A program made the translations under genes and the position numbers. 21,183 bases of DNA from JALYOK01 sp031419835 (GTDB lineage Bacteria; Pseudomonadota; Gammaproteobacteria; Burkholderiales; JALYOK01): assembly GCA_031419835.1 (NCBI GenBank), contig JANOLP010000015.1, forward strand, positions 1 to 21,183, given 5' to 3'. Below, piece after piece: positions 1-8,072 of the stretch (within the stretch, counting starts at the first letter, position 1; every line of letters starts with the position of its first letter). Under the pieces are notes generated by a model, which saw only the letters and a list, made by a program, of their open reading frames with translations, was not told the DNA's origin and made no database searches.

Positions 1-316
1 TAACGAACTACTAACGAGCAATCGGTCTACTTTAATTTTGACATCCGCCAAGAGAGGCGATGCAACGCGCGGTATGGCTGATGATGAGATTTTTGAATGA
101 GAAATAGCAACGTCACCGACGCGTAGAATCACGCGCGACTATTTACAGGGCGATCGATGGTGATCACATGACGTTATCCTCAGCTTCTCCTTCTGCGGAT
201 TTGAGAAATAAGTGTAGCAGAATGTTGCCGGCGGTGGGCGCTCGATACCGTTGCACATTTTTCGTGCGAATGAGACCATCCTTATTTGAAATCAAACGAA
301 ACCAGGACGTATTAAG
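1..316. other. Upstream stretch with no recognised gene
   Basis: No reading frame here resembles a known protein. The long minus-strand frame that covers the right-hand part is antisense to the MaoC gene and has no recognisable content. I see only a short palindrome, GTGATCAC, at 160-167 and a small GCAC/GTGC inverted repeat near 252-266. There is no convincing promoter. The stretch presumably holds the leader of the MaoC-like gene that starts at 317. Confidence 0.5.
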
Positions 317-814
317 ATGGCAATAAAACAAGGCTGGCAAGGCCGCTTTTTCGAAGACTTTGAAGTGGGCGACATTTATCGCCATCCGCTCGGCCGCACG
401 GTGTTGCCGACCGACAATAGCTGGTTCACGCTGCTGACACAAAACACCGCGCCGATTCATTTCGATGTGCACTACGCGGCGCAGACTGAATTTAAGAAAC
501 CGCTGGTCAACTCGACGTTCACGTTGGCGTTGGTGACCGGCCAGAGCGTAACCGATGTATCGCAAAATGTGTTTGCGAATCTCGGTTGGGACGAAGTGCG
601 CTTGCCGCAACCGGTATTCGAGGGCGATACGATTTATTCGCAGTCGGAAGTATTGGATAAGCGTGAATCGAAATCTAGACCCAACGTCGGAATCGTCACG
701 GTGAAAACCGCGGGATTTAATCAGGAGGGCGTGATCGTGATCACCTTCAAGCGTACACTGATGGTTTTTAAGCGTGGGCAAGGGCCGAAGATTGCGGTGC
801 CTCGGGTGGGTTGA
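317..814 (+). CDS. MaoC-like acyl-CoA hydratase/dehydratase
   Basis: This is a single hot-dog-fold protein of 165 residues, the usual length for one-domain MaoC hydratases. These enzymes add or remove water on enoyl-CoA thioesters in the cytoplasm. The hydratase motif region is seen at residues 41-50 (TQNTAPIHFD) with the expected His48. The canonical motif is GDxNPxH, and its catalytic Asp position is Asn43 here. The later segments NLGWDEVR (88-95) and the RESKSRP stretch match the subgroup usually annotated as mesaconyl- or itaconyl-CoA hydratase-like, but the substrate cannot be read from sequence. The ATG at 317 has a weak AGGA about ten bases upstream. The gene is followed by a hairpin repeat and does not form an obvious operon with the next gene. 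The family is clear; the exact reaction is not. Confidence 0.85.
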   Translation: MAIKQGWQGRFFEDFEVGDIYRHPLGRTVLPTDNSWFTLLTQNTAPIHFDVHYAAQTEFKKPLVNSTFTLALVTGQSVTDVSQNVFANLGWDEVRLPQPVFEGDTIYSQSEVLDKRESKSRPNVGIVTVKTAGFNQEGVIVITFKRTLMVFKRGQGPKIAVPRVG

Positions 815-850
815 TTCACAATATTCGCAATAAGTTCCAAAAGTGACCCG

Positions 851-920
851 CCCTCATCCCCACCCTTCTCCCAGAGGGAGAAGGGATTTTGTCCCCTCTC
901 CCTCTGGGTTGGGGTGAGGG
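851..920. repeat. REP-like hairpin element, copy 1
   Basis: An imperfect long inverted repeat. The outer arms are CCCTCATCCCCACCC (851-865) and GGGTTGGGGTGAGGG (906-920). Inside lies a perfect hairpin with ten-base arms at 863-872 and 876-885 and an AGA loop. The 23 bases of that hairpin recur exactly at 2268-2290. It lies between the MaoC-like and M20D genes, downstream of the first stop codon. It may fold in the transcript and act as a weak terminator or mRNA stabiliser, but no T-run follows. Confidence 0.8.
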
Positions 921-965
921 AAGGCGCGTAACCAAGTCACAAGCGTAATTTGCTCGCAGAATTTT

Positions 966-2204
966 ATGGACACCCATTCTCTCTCCGAAATAGACCGCCG
1001 CGCAGAGCAACTGAAAGACAAGCTCATCGCCTGGCGCCGTGACTTTCATCAACATCCCGAACTATCGAATCGCGAACATCGCACCGGGAAAATCGTCGCC
1101 GATCACTTGCGCGCGCTCGGGCTCGAAGTTCAAGCGCCCATAGCGCGTACCGGCGTGGTCGCGCTGCTGCGCGGTGGAAAGCCCGGTCCCGTCGTGGCGC
1201 TGCGCGCCGATATGGATGCGCTGCCCGTGGCGGAAGAAGTCGATTTGCCGTTCGCGTCAAAAGCCAAATCCGAATACGAAGGCAACCCAGTCGGCGTGAT
1301 GCATGCCTGCGGCCACGACGCGCACACGGCGATCTTGATGACCGTCGCGGAAATCCTCGCGGGCATGAAAGCGCAGATTTCCGGCACGATAAAGTTCATA
1401 TTCCAGCCCGCGGAAGAAGGTCCGCCCGGCGATGAGGAAGGCGGCGCCGAGCTGATGATCAAGGAGGGAGTGCTTGAAAACCCGCGCCCAGCGGCCATCT
1501 TCGGCCTGCATGTTATTGCCGGCATGCCGACCGGCAAGATCGGTTATCGCCCCGGCGCGACCATGGCGAGCGGCGACACGATACGCATTAAAGTGCAGGG
1601 CCGGCAAACCCACGGCGCGTTCCCGTGGCAGGGCGTCGATCCGGTCGTGCTCGCGTCGCAGATCGTGATCGGTTTGCAAACGATACCGAGCCGCCAAGTC
1701 GACGTCACGCTTGAGCCGTGCGTCGTGACGATCAGTTGTATCCACGGCGGCGTGCGGGAAAACATTATTCCGGACCACGTGGAAATGGTCGGCACCATGC
1801 GAACGTTCAACGAAGCCATGCGCGAGGATATTCGCAATCGAATTCGTATCACGGCCGAACACATTGCGATGAGTGCGGGTGGCAGCGCCGAAGTGCGCAT
1901 TGAGCCGGGTTATGACGTGACGATTAACGATCATGGCCTTACCGAGAAAATGGCGCCGACGTTGGCGCGTGTGGCAGGCGAGGGCAATACGTTTATCGCG
2001 CCCAAGCTTACCGGCTCGGAAGATTTTTCAAAGTATCAGCAAGTGATTCCCGGTTTGTTTTTCTTTCTCGGCATTACGCCGTCGGATGTGAAGCACGCCG
2101 CGCCGAATCATTCGCCGCGATTTTTTGTCGACGAATCGGGATTACCGCTCGGCGTACGCGCGTTGGCGCACCTTGCGATTGATTTTTTATCAAAATCTCC
2201 ATAA
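966..2204 (+). CDS. M20D-family amidohydrolase (hippurate / N-acyl-amino-acid hydrolase type)
   Basis: A 412-residue zinc-dependent amidohydrolase of peptidase family M20D. This group removes acyl groups from N-acyl amino acids or conjugates such as hippurate or indole-acetyl amino acids. Visible family marks are FHQHPELSNREHRT (27-40), ADMDALPVAEE (81-91), the metal site HACGHDAH (113-120, with Cys115 and His117), FQPAEEG (146-152, with Glu150 and Glu151), His182 in GLHV and His382 in NHSP near the end. All the expected metal ligands are present. There is no signal peptide, so the enzyme should be cytoplasmic. No strong ribosome binding site precedes the ATG. The length is normal for the family. 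The natural substrate is unknown. Confidence 0.93.
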   Translation: MDTHSLSEIDRRAEQLKDKLIAWRRDFHQHPELSNREHRTGKIVADHLRALGLEVQAPIARTGVVALLRGGKPGPVVALRADMDALPVAEEVDLPFASKAKSEYEGNPVGVMHACGHDAHTAILMTVAEILAGMKAQISGTIKFIFQPAEEGPPGDEEGGAELMIKEGVLENPRPAAIFGLHVIAGMPTGKIGYRPGATMASGDTIRIKVQGRQTHGAFPWQGVDPVVLASQIVIGLQTIPSRQVDVTLEPCVVTISCIHGGVRENIIPDHVEMVGTMRTFNEAMREDIRNRIRITAEHIAMSAGGSAEVRIEPGYDVTINDHGLTEKMAPTLARVAGEGNTFIAPKLTGSEDFSKYQQVIPGLFFFLGITPSDVKHAAPNHSPRFFVDESGLPLGVRALAHLAIDFLSKSP

Positions 2205-2238
2205 TTGAACGGCCGACGTGTTACTGAGCCACGCCCGT

Positions 2239-2334
2239 CCCTCATGGCCCTAGGCCACCCCGCCCCACCCTTCTCCCAGAGGGAGAAGGGATTAATTCCC
2301 CTCTCCCTCTGGGAGAGGGTCTAGGGTGAGGGGT
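2239..2334. repeat. REP-like hairpin element, copy 2 (double hairpin)
   Basis: A second member of the family seen at 851-920. It holds two adjacent perfect hairpins. One has ten-base arms at 2268-2277 and 2281-2290 and is identical in sequence to copy 1. The other has nine-base arms CCCTCTCCC (2299-2307) and GGGAGAGGG (2311-2319). The outer arms, CCCTCATGGCCCTAGG near 2240 and TCTAGGGTGAGGGG ending near 2333, are roughly complementary. It sits between the M20D gene and the exported hydrolase gene. Confidence 0.8.
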
Positions 2335-2382
2335 CGTCGTTTAAATTTGCAACCAACAGTAAATATCCCTTGAGGAGCGGCA

Positions 2383-3414
2383 ATGAAAAAAAAGATGTAT
2401 CTGTTTATTTGGTTGATCGCGTTGCACGGCTACGCGATCAACGCCCATAGTCAGGCGAATGACGTGAAACTCATCACCGAAAGTTACACGGTGCCGGCAA
2501 AAGATCCGGGCATCGAGCTTTATGTGCGCAACAAACGGCCTGCCGATATGAAAACGTTTACGCCGGAAAAAGTGTTGTTGTATGTTCATGGCGCCACCTA
2601 TCCGTCGGAAACTGCGTTTGATTTGGAACTCGGCGGCTTTTCGTGGATGGATTACATCGCGCGGCACGGTTATGACGTTTACCTGCTCGATCTGAGCGGC
2701 TATGGCCGTTCCACGCGCCCGCCGGAAATGGATCAACCGGCAAAAGATAACAGCCCGATCGTCAAAACCGAAACAGCGGTTCGCGATATCGAGGCCGTGG
2801 CCGAACACATTATGAAGCGCCGTGGTATCGAAAAACTGAATCTGCTCGGCTGGTCGTGGGGCACGACGACGATGGGATCATATGCCGCACAAAATCCGCA
2901 ACGCGTCAATAAACTCGTGCTATTCGCGCCGGTGTGGTTGCGCAAAGAGCCGCTGAAGTTGCCGCCGGGCCCGCTACCCGCCTATCGTACCGTCACGAAG
3001 GAAGCTGCTAAACAACGCTGGCTCAACGGCGTTCCGGCAGAAAAGGTAAAGGGCCTCATTCCCGATGGTTGGTTTGAAGCCTGGGCCGATGCGACGTTCG
3101 CGACCGACGAATGGGGTATGAAGCAAAATCCGCCGGTGTTGCGCGCGCCGAACGGTGTCGTCGACGATATTCAGAATTTTTGGGCAGCCGGCAAACCGAA
3201 ATACGATCCGGCCAAGATCACCGCGCCGACATTGATTATTCATGCGGAGTGGGATCAAGACACGCCGGCGTATATGGCGCAAGCGTTGTTTCCGTTGCTG
3301 ACCAATGCGGCGAGTAAACGCTATATCGTGATCGGCGAGGGCACGCACACGGTCATCATGGAAAAAAATCGCATGCAATTATTTAAGGAAACTCAACTGT
3401 TTTTGGATGAGTGA
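2383..3414 (+). CDS. Exported alpha/beta hydrolase
   Basis: A 343-residue alpha/beta-hydrolase. Residues 1-24 look like a Sec signal peptide (MKKKMYLFIWLIAL, then a likely cut near AHSQA), so the enzyme probably works in the periplasm. The nucleophile elbow is GWSWG (156-160) with Ser158. The oxyanion side is YVHGAT (67-72). The likely acid is Asp291 in HAEWDQD, and the catalytic base is His322 in GEGTH. The complete Ser-Asp-His set suggests an active esterase or related hydrolase. The start is well supported by GAGGAG at 2372-2377, five bases before the ATG. The substrate cannot be inferred. It lies just upstream of the sugar importer operon but is separated from it by about 190 bases with a repeat and a probable promoter, so it is likely a separate unit. 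Confidence 0.88.
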   Translation: MKKKMYLFIWLIALHGYAINAHSQANDVKLITESYTVPAKDPGIELYVRNKRPADMKTFTPEKVLLYVHGATYPSETAFDLELGGFSWMDYIARHGYDVYLLDLSGYGRSTRPPEMDQPAKDNSPIVKTETAVRDIEAVAEHIMKRRGIEKLNLLGWSWGTTTMGSYAAQNPQRVNKLVLFAPVWLRKEPLKLPPGPLPAYRTVTKEAAKQRWLNGVPAEKVKGLIPDGWFEAWADATFATDEWGMKQNPPVLRAPNGVVDDIQNFWAAGKPKYDPAKITAPTLIIHAEWDQDTPAYMAQALFPLLTNAASKRYIVIGEGTHTVIMEKNRMQLFKETQLFLDE

Positions 3415-3437
3415 TATGCCAGAAGGCGCTCCCAGCT

Positions 3438-3490
3438 TGCCTCGTGGCGATGCATGCCCGGGAAGCCGCATGGATGATGCCTCTTGGCGC
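3438..3490 (+). repeat. Dispersed repeat, copy A
   Basis: This sequence, beginning TGCCTCGTGGCGATGCATG, aligns with the reverse complement of 15861-15914. The first 19 bases differ at one position. Identity over the roughly 53-base stretch is about three-quarters or better by eye, with one small gap. It lies in the leader of the sugar importer operon. It is a different family from the CCCTCTCCC-type hairpins. Confidence 0.6.
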
Positions 3491-3553
3491 GGTAGGCAAA
3501 AATAACAGCGACTACGTTAGGAGGAAGGTTTTGCCGAAAGTGTGATGGTTCGA

Positions 3554-3577
3554 TTAGCGATATACTCGTTTCGCTAA
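3554..3577 (+). promoter_or_regulatory. Candidate -10 with overlapping operator for the sugar importer operon
   Basis: A perfect inverted repeat, TTAGCGA (3554-3560) and TCGCTAA (3571-3577), surrounds a ten-base spacer that begins with TATACT (3561-3566), a five-of-six match to a sigma-70 -10 box. It lies about 40 bases before the ATG of the binding-protein gene. A repressor bound there would block the promoter, as expected for a sugar-regulated importer. I see no good -35 at normal spacing, so the promoter call is tentative. The regulator is not in the window. Confidence 0.4.
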
Positions 3578-3603
3578 ATAAATTGATACCTTAAGGAGAT
3601 GCC

Positions 3604-4851
3604 ATGAAACTCAAAATTACGCAATTGGCGCTGGCAATGGCTGCGCTGTCGTTCGCCGGTCAAACCTATGCCGGCGACGTTGAAGTGTTGCATTGGTGGA
3701 CCGCCGGTGGCGAAGCGAAATCCGTCGCTGAACTGAAAAAAATGGTCGAAGCTAAAGGCGATAAGTGGAAAGACTTTGCCGTCGCCGGCGGTGGCGGCGA
3801 GAATGCGATGACAGTGCTGAAATCCCGCGTCGTGTCCGGCAATGCGCCGACCGCCGCGCAGATTAAAGGTCCGAGCATTCAGGAATGGGGCAACGAAGGC
3901 GTGCTCGCTAATTTGGGCGATGTTGCGAAGGGCGGCAAGTGGGATAGTTTGTTGCCGGGCGTCGTGGCTGCGGCGATGAAGCACAAAGGTAACTATGTCG
4001 CCGTGCCGGTTAACGTGCATCGCGTCAATTGGATGTGGGTGAATCCCGAAGTGTTCAAAAAAGCCGGTGCGACGATTCCAAAAACCTGGGACGAATTTGC
4101 GGTCGCTGCAGAAAAAATCCAGAAGGCCGGCATGATTCCCGTCGCCCACGGCGGCCAGCCTTGGCAGGACTTCACCGTATTCGAATCCATCGTGCTAGGT
4201 GTGGGGGGCGCAGATTTTTATCAGAAGGCGATGGTCAAGCTCGACCCCGCTGCGCTCTCTAGTCCCACAATGGAGAAATCGTTTGCCATGCTGAAGACCG
4301 TGCGCAAATACGTCGACAAAGATTTTTCCGGCCGCGATTGGAATTTGGCGACGGCGATGATCATTCAAGGCAAAGCAGGCATGCAGTTCATGGGCGATTG
4401 GGCTAAGGGCGAATTCGCCGTCGCAGGCAAGAAGCCCGGCACCGATTATATTTGCGCAGCCGCACCAGGCACGGATAAAGCCTTCACCTTTAACATCGAC
4501 AGCTTCGTCATGTTCAGCCAAAAGACCGACGACGCCAAAAAAGGACAACAGAATTTGGCGAATGCGATTATGAGCCCCGAGTTCCAAGAGATTTTCAATC
4601 TCAACAAAGGTTCAATTCCCGCGCGCTTGGATGTAAAGATGGATAAGTTCGACGATTGTGCAAAAAAATCTAACAGCGATTTTGTCGGCACATCGAAGAG
4701 CGGCGGCTTGGTCGCGAGTATCGCCCATGGCATGGCGGTTTCCGCCGCGACGGCCGGCGCGATGCAAGACGTCGTTACGCAGTTCTTCAATTCCGACATG
4801 GCGCCGAAGGCGGGCATGGAGAAATTGGCTGCGGCGGCGAAAACGAAGTAA
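3604..4851 (+). CDS. gtsA: Periplasmic sugar-binding protein of a GtsABCD-type glucose/mannose ABC importer
   Basis: A 415-residue family 1 extracellular solute-binding protein. Residues 1-23 form a clean signal peptide ending TYA, with the mature protein starting GDVEVLHWW. The segment LHWWTAGGEAKSVAEL, followed by FAVAGGGGENAMTVLKSRVVSG, closely resembles the glucose-binding protein GtsA of Pseudomonas, which delivers glucose (and mannose) to the GtsBC permease. There is no lipobox; two Cys occur in the C-terminal half. TAAGGAG (3592-3598) is a strong ribosome binding site five bases before the ATG. It is the first gene of a four-gene operon. A hairpin element follows its stop codon and may allow it to be made in excess over the permeases. 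I am confident in the family; the sugar is inferred from the Gts resemblance and the nearby glucokinase gene. Confidence 0.92.
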   Translation: MKLKITQLALAMAALSFAGQTYAGDVEVLHWWTAGGEAKSVAELKKMVEAKGDKWKDFAVAGGGGENAMTVLKSRVVSGNAPTAAQIKGPSIQEWGNEGVLANLGDVAKGGKWDSLLPGVVAAAMKHKGNYVAVPVNVHRVNWMWVNPEVFKKAGATIPKTWDEFAVAAEKIQKAGMIPVAHGGQPWQDFTVFESIVLGVGGADFYQKAMVKLDPAALSSPTMEKSFAMLKTVRKYVDKDFSGRDWNLATAMIIQGKAGMQFMGDWAKGEFAVAGKKPGTDYICAAAPGTDKAFTFNIDSFVMFSQKTDDAKKGQQNLANAIMSPEFQEIFNLNKGSIPARLDVKMDKFDDCAKKSNSDFVGTSKSGGLVASIAHGMAVSAATAGAMQDVVTQFFNSDMAPKAGMEKLAAAAKTK

Positions 4852-4861
4852 AAAACTTTCT

Positions 4862-4957
4862 CCTCCCCCTTCATGGGGGAGGTTGGGTGGGGGATGGGTG
4901 TTGCGCACCAAACCACTTGACCCATCCCCACCCCAACCCTCCCCTTGAAGGGGAGGG
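4862..4957. repeat. Hairpin element between gtsA and gtsB
   Basis: A nested inverted repeat fills the gap between the binding-protein and first permease genes. The left hairpin has arms CCTCCCCC (4862-4869) and GGGGGAGG (4875-4882). The right hairpin has arms CCCTCCCCTT (4937-4946) and AAGGGGAGGG (4948-4957). The segments 4883-4899 and 4920-4936 are complementary with one slipped base, so the whole stretch can fold as one long stem with a central loop of about 20 bases. In E. coli, REP elements between malE and malF protect the upstream message; a similar role here is inference. Confidence 0.8.
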
Positions 4958-4991
4958 AGCCTACATTTAACTCGTTCGGCGGCAAAAGCAA

Positions 4992-5873
4992 ATGAGTCTC
5001 CTGCAACGCTTAGAACCCCAGCTACCGAAAATCGTCGTCGCGCCGACGTTCCTATGCGCGTTGCTGTTCATCTACGGCTTCATTTTGTGGAATGCTTATC
5101 TTTCTTTCACGCCATCGCGCATGCTGCCGAATTACGAATTCGTTGGGCTGATTCAATATCAAACCCTATTCGAAAACGAGCGCTGGTGGACTGCGCTTAA
5201 AAATCTCGGCGTGTTCAGTTTTTTATTTGTCGGCATTGCATTGATCATCGGATTGCTTCTCGCCATCTTGCTCGATCAAAAAATTCGCGGCGAGGGTTGG
5301 ATACGTTCCATTTATCTTTACCCAATGGCGTTGTCTTTCATCGTCACCGGCACAGCGTGGAAATGGATGTTGAATCCAGGATTGGGCTTAGAGAAAATGG
5401 TGAGGGAATGGGGCTTCGCGGATTTTACTTTTGATTGGCTGGTGAATCCGGAGAAATCGATTTACACCGTCGTCATCGCCGCGGTATGGCAGTCGTCGGG
5501 ATTTGTGATGGCGTTATTCCTCGCGGGGCTGCGCAGCATCGACGATTCCATCATTAAGGCAGCACAAATCGATGGCGCGAGCATGCCGCGCATCTACGCG
5601 CGGATCGTGATTCCAAGCCTCGTGCCCGTATTCATTTCGGTGATCATGATCTTGACGCATATTGCGGTGAAAAGCTTCGACCTAGTGATGGCATTAACCG
5701 GCGGCGGCCCAGGCTTCTCCAGCGACTTACCGGCGACCTTCATGTATTCGTTTTCATTCACCCGTAACCAAATCGGTGTGGGTGCCGCGAGTGCAATGAT
5801 GATGTTGATGATGATGGCCGCTGTAATCGTGCCGCTGATGTATTCCGATTTGCGGCGCACGAAGGGGACATAA
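4992..5873 (+). CDS. gtsB: Sugar ABC transporter permease, GtsB-like
   Basis: A 293-residue inner-membrane permease of the MalF/UgpA-like family. Hydrophobic segments are visible near residues 14-35, 73-95, 108-124, 158-179, 209-226 and 264-284, which fits six transmembrane helices. The cytoplasmic EAA loop that docks on the ATPase is at about 189-210 (AAQIDGASMPRIYARIVIP). It would pair with the next gene product to form the sugar channel. The start ATG at 4992 has no clear Shine-Dalgarno sequence. Together with the hairpin just upstream, this suggests lower expression than the binding protein. The next gene begins three bases after its stop. Confidence 0.93.
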   Translation: MSLLQRLEPQLPKIVVAPTFLCALLFIYGFILWNAYLSFTPSRMLPNYEFVGLIQYQTLFENERWWTALKNLGVFSFLFVGIALIIGLLLAILLDQKIRGEGWIRSIYLYPMALSFIVTGTAWKWMLNPGLGLEKMVREWGFADFTFDWLVNPEKSIYTVVIAAVWQSSGFVMALFLAGLRSIDDSIIKAAQIDGASMPRIYARIVIPSLVPVFISVIMILTHIAVKSFDLVMALTGGGPGFSSDLPATFMYSFSFTRNQIGVGAASAMMMLMMMAAVIVPLMYSDLRRTKGT

Positions 5874-5876
5874 GCG

Positions 5877-6749
5877 ATGTCCGCGACGACCGCGCCCGGA
5901 ACGAATCGAGTTGCGAGATGGTTTGTGTACGCCGTGCTGTTGCTCGCTTGTCTATATTATTTGCTGCCACTGTTTGTGATGTTAAGCACATCGCTAAAAA
6001 GTTTGGATGAAATTCGCGCGGGCAATTTACTTTCGCTGCCAAAATCCTTGAACTTCGATGCCTGGGCGAAAGCCTGGGGCACGGCCTGTACCGGCGTGCA
6101 ATGCGAAGGTTTAAAGGGCTATCTGTGGAACTCCATACGCTTCACGATTCCAGCGATTTTCATCTCGACATTGATGGGCGCGATCACCGGGTACGTGCTG
6201 GCGTGGTGGCGCTTCAAAGGCAGTAACGTGCTGTTCGGCTTGCTACTGCTGGGATGTTTCATCCCGTTTCAGGTTGTGCTGTTGCCAATGGCGCGCACCT
6301 TGGGTTGGCTCGGCATGGCGAACACCACCGCAGGCCTAGTGTTGGTGCATGTTGTGTACGGCTTGGCATTCACCACGCTGTTCTTCCGGAATTTTTATGT
6401 CACCGTTCCCGCGGAATTGGTGAAGGCGGCAAAGATCGACGGCGCGAGTTTTTTCCAAATCTTCGGGCGCATTATTTTGCCGATTTCGATTCCGACCATT
6501 ACGGTCACCATCATTTGGCAGTTCACACAGATTTGGAATGATTATCTTTTCGGCGTCGTTTTTTCGTCTGGTGAGCAGCAGCCGATCACGGCCGGCTTGA
6601 ATAACTTGGTCAACACATCGACCGGCGTGAAGGAATATAACGTCGATATGGCCGCGGCGGTGATCGCGGCGTTGCCGACGCTGTTGGTTTATATCGTTGC
6701 CGGAAAATATTTCATTCGTGGCATGACGGCCGGTGCTGTAAAGGGGTAG
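5877..6749 (+). CDS. gtsC: Sugar ABC transporter permease, GtsC-like
   Basis: A 290-residue second permease of the MalG/UgpE-like family and partner of the preceding gene product. Hydrophobic helices are visible near residues 15-37, 89-110, 117-137, 149-170, 202-220 and 255-275. The EAA loop is at about 183-203 (AAKIDGASFFQIFGRIILP). A periplasmic-side insertion with two Cys (ACTGVQCEG, 70-78) precedes the second helix. The ATG follows the gtsB stop after three bases, so translation is probably coupled. Confidence 0.93.
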   Translation: MSATTAPGTNRVARWFVYAVLLLACLYYLLPLFVMLSTSLKSLDEIRAGNLLSLPKSLNFDAWAKAWGTACTGVQCEGLKGYLWNSIRFTIPAIFISTLMGAITGYVLAWWRFKGSNVLFGLLLLGCFIPFQVVLLPMARTLGWLGMANTTAGLVLVHVVYGLAFTTLFFRNFYVTVPAELVKAAKIDGASFFQIFGRIILPISIPTITVTIIWQFTQIWNDYLFGVVFSSGEQQPITAGLNNLVNTSTGVKEYNVDMAAAVIAALPTLLVYIVAGKYFIRGMTAGAVKG

Positions 6750-6753
6750 GGAC

Positions 6754-7863
6754 TTGGGCGCGCTTTCAATTCGTGATGTCAGAAAATCCTTTGGAACAAC
6801 CGACATCCTCAAAGGCATCAATATCGACATCGAGGCCGGCGAGTTTCTGATTTTGGTCGGTCCGTCCGGTTGCGGAAAATCGACCCTGCTAAGTCTTATT
6901 GCGGGACTTGAAAGCATTACGTCGGGAGAAATTCATATCGGCGGAAAGCTCGTGAACAATTTATCGCCTAAAGATCGCGATATCGCCATGGTGTTCCAGT
7001 CCTACGCGCTTTACCCGACCATGAGCGTGCGGCAAAACATCGCGTTCGGATTGGAAATGCGCAAAGTGCCAAAAGCCGAGCGCGACGCGACGGTTGCACG
7101 CGTTGCGCAAATTTTGCAGATCGAGCCCTTGCTCGATCGCAAACCGGCGCAATTGTCCGGTGGCCAACGCCAACGCGTCGCGATGGGGCGAGCGATCGCG
7201 CGCAATCCGACGTTGTTTTTATTCGATGAGCCACTCTCGAATCTCGATGCGAAGTTGCGCGTAGAAATGCGCACCGAGATTAAGCTCTTGCATCAACGCC
7301 TCGGCACCACGATCGTGTATGTGACCCATGATCAAATCGAAGCGATGACGCTCGGGGATAAAATCGCCGTGATGAAAGCCGGCGAGTTGATGCAGTTCGG
7401 CACGCCGCAGGAAATTTACGATCAACCGGTAAATATGTTTGTCGCTGGCTTCATGGGTTCGCCGCCGATGAATTTTATCCCGTGCACAGTGCAGCAACAG
7501 AGTAACGACTATGGCGTCGAATTAGAAACCCACGGTCAGCGTTATTTCCTTACCTTGATCGGCGGCGAGAAATTAAAGTCATCGCTAGGCCGCGATGTGA
7601 TTCTCGGGCTACGCCCCGAAAAAATCAGTCATCCCGGTGAGGCCCACCAAGCAAGCCATATAGCCACACGGCTTCGGACCAAGGTCGAGATTTTAGAACC
7701 AACCGGCGCGGATACATTGGTGGTCGTAATCGTCAACGGCAAAAAAATTGTATGCCGAGTCCATCCAAAGTTTGCCAAGGCGCCCGGCGAATCGATCGAG
7801 CTCGGAATTGATTCGAGTAATTCCGTGGTGTTCGATCCGAGCAGCGAGGCGAGAATTGTTTAG
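6754..7863 (+). CDS. gtsD: Sugar ABC transporter ATPase, GtsD/UgpC/MalK type
   Basis: A 369-residue ATP-binding subunit that powers the importer from the cytoplasmic face. It has Walker A GPSGCGKST (36-44), the Q-loop at Gln82 (VFQSYALYP), signature LSGGQ (134-138), Walker B LFLFDEP (154-160) and switch His192. The C-terminal part from about 235 is a TOBE/OB-fold regulatory domain, as in MalK, which often makes these subunits shared between sugar importers. Translation seems to start at a TTG (6754-6756), four bases after the gtsC stop, with AAGGGG upstream at 6741-6746. Generic pipelines often name this family UgpC; gtsD follows the operon context. It is the last gene of the importer operon. 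Confidence 0.92.
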   Translation: MGALSIRDVRKSFGTTDILKGINIDIEAGEFLILVGPSGCGKSTLLSLIAGLESITSGEIHIGGKLVNNLSPKDRDIAMVFQSYALYPTMSVRQNIAFGLEMRKVPKAERDATVARVAQILQIEPLLDRKPAQLSGGQRQRVAMGRAIARNPTLFLFDEPLSNLDAKLRVEMRTEIKLLHQRLGTTIVYVTHDQIEAMTLGDKIAVMKAGELMQFGTPQEIYDQPVNMFVAGFMGSPPMNFIPCTVQQQSNDYGVELETHGQRYFLTLIGGEKLKSSLGRDVILGLRPEKISHPGEAHQASHIATRLRTKVEILEPTGADTLVVVIVNGKKIVCRVHPKFAKAPGESIELGIDSSNSVVFDPSSEARIV

Positions 7864-7892
7864 CACGCGAAAATCGTAAGCCCTACGTGGTT

Positions 7893-7915
7893 GGGAAAGT
7901 CAGGAACACTTTCCC
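7893..7915 (+). terminator. Hairpin after the sugar importer operon, possible terminator
   Basis: Eight-base perfect arms GGGAAAGT (7893-7900) and ACTTTCCC (7908-7915) flank a seven-base loop, 30 bases after the gtsD stop codon. No run of T follows, so it is not a classic intrinsic terminator. It could act as a transcript end-protector or a weak terminator. Confidence 0.35.
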
Positions 7916-8072
7916 GGTCCGGTATTCTGGGCCGATACTTCGGGCGAATACTTGCCATGTTGCAATGGAAGAATTAGTACTGGCTCACGACGGAGTTGCA
8001 GGTTGAAAGAGTATAAATTGGGCTCACATTAGATGTATGAAAATTCCGCGTTCGTCTATGCACTTCGACATA

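Noticed and set aside
286..315. TTGAAA and TATTAA with 18-base spacing just before the MaoC-like ATG
   Set aside because: Transcription would start at or after the ATG, which would need a leaderless or truncated message. More likely chance.
164..781. 205-codon minus-strand frame
   Set aside because: It lies antisense to the MaoC-like gene, which has clear family motifs; the minus frame shows no recognisable protein features.
1257..1934. 225-codon minus-strand frame
   Set aside because: It is antisense to the well-supported M20D gene, a typical GC-rich shadow frame.
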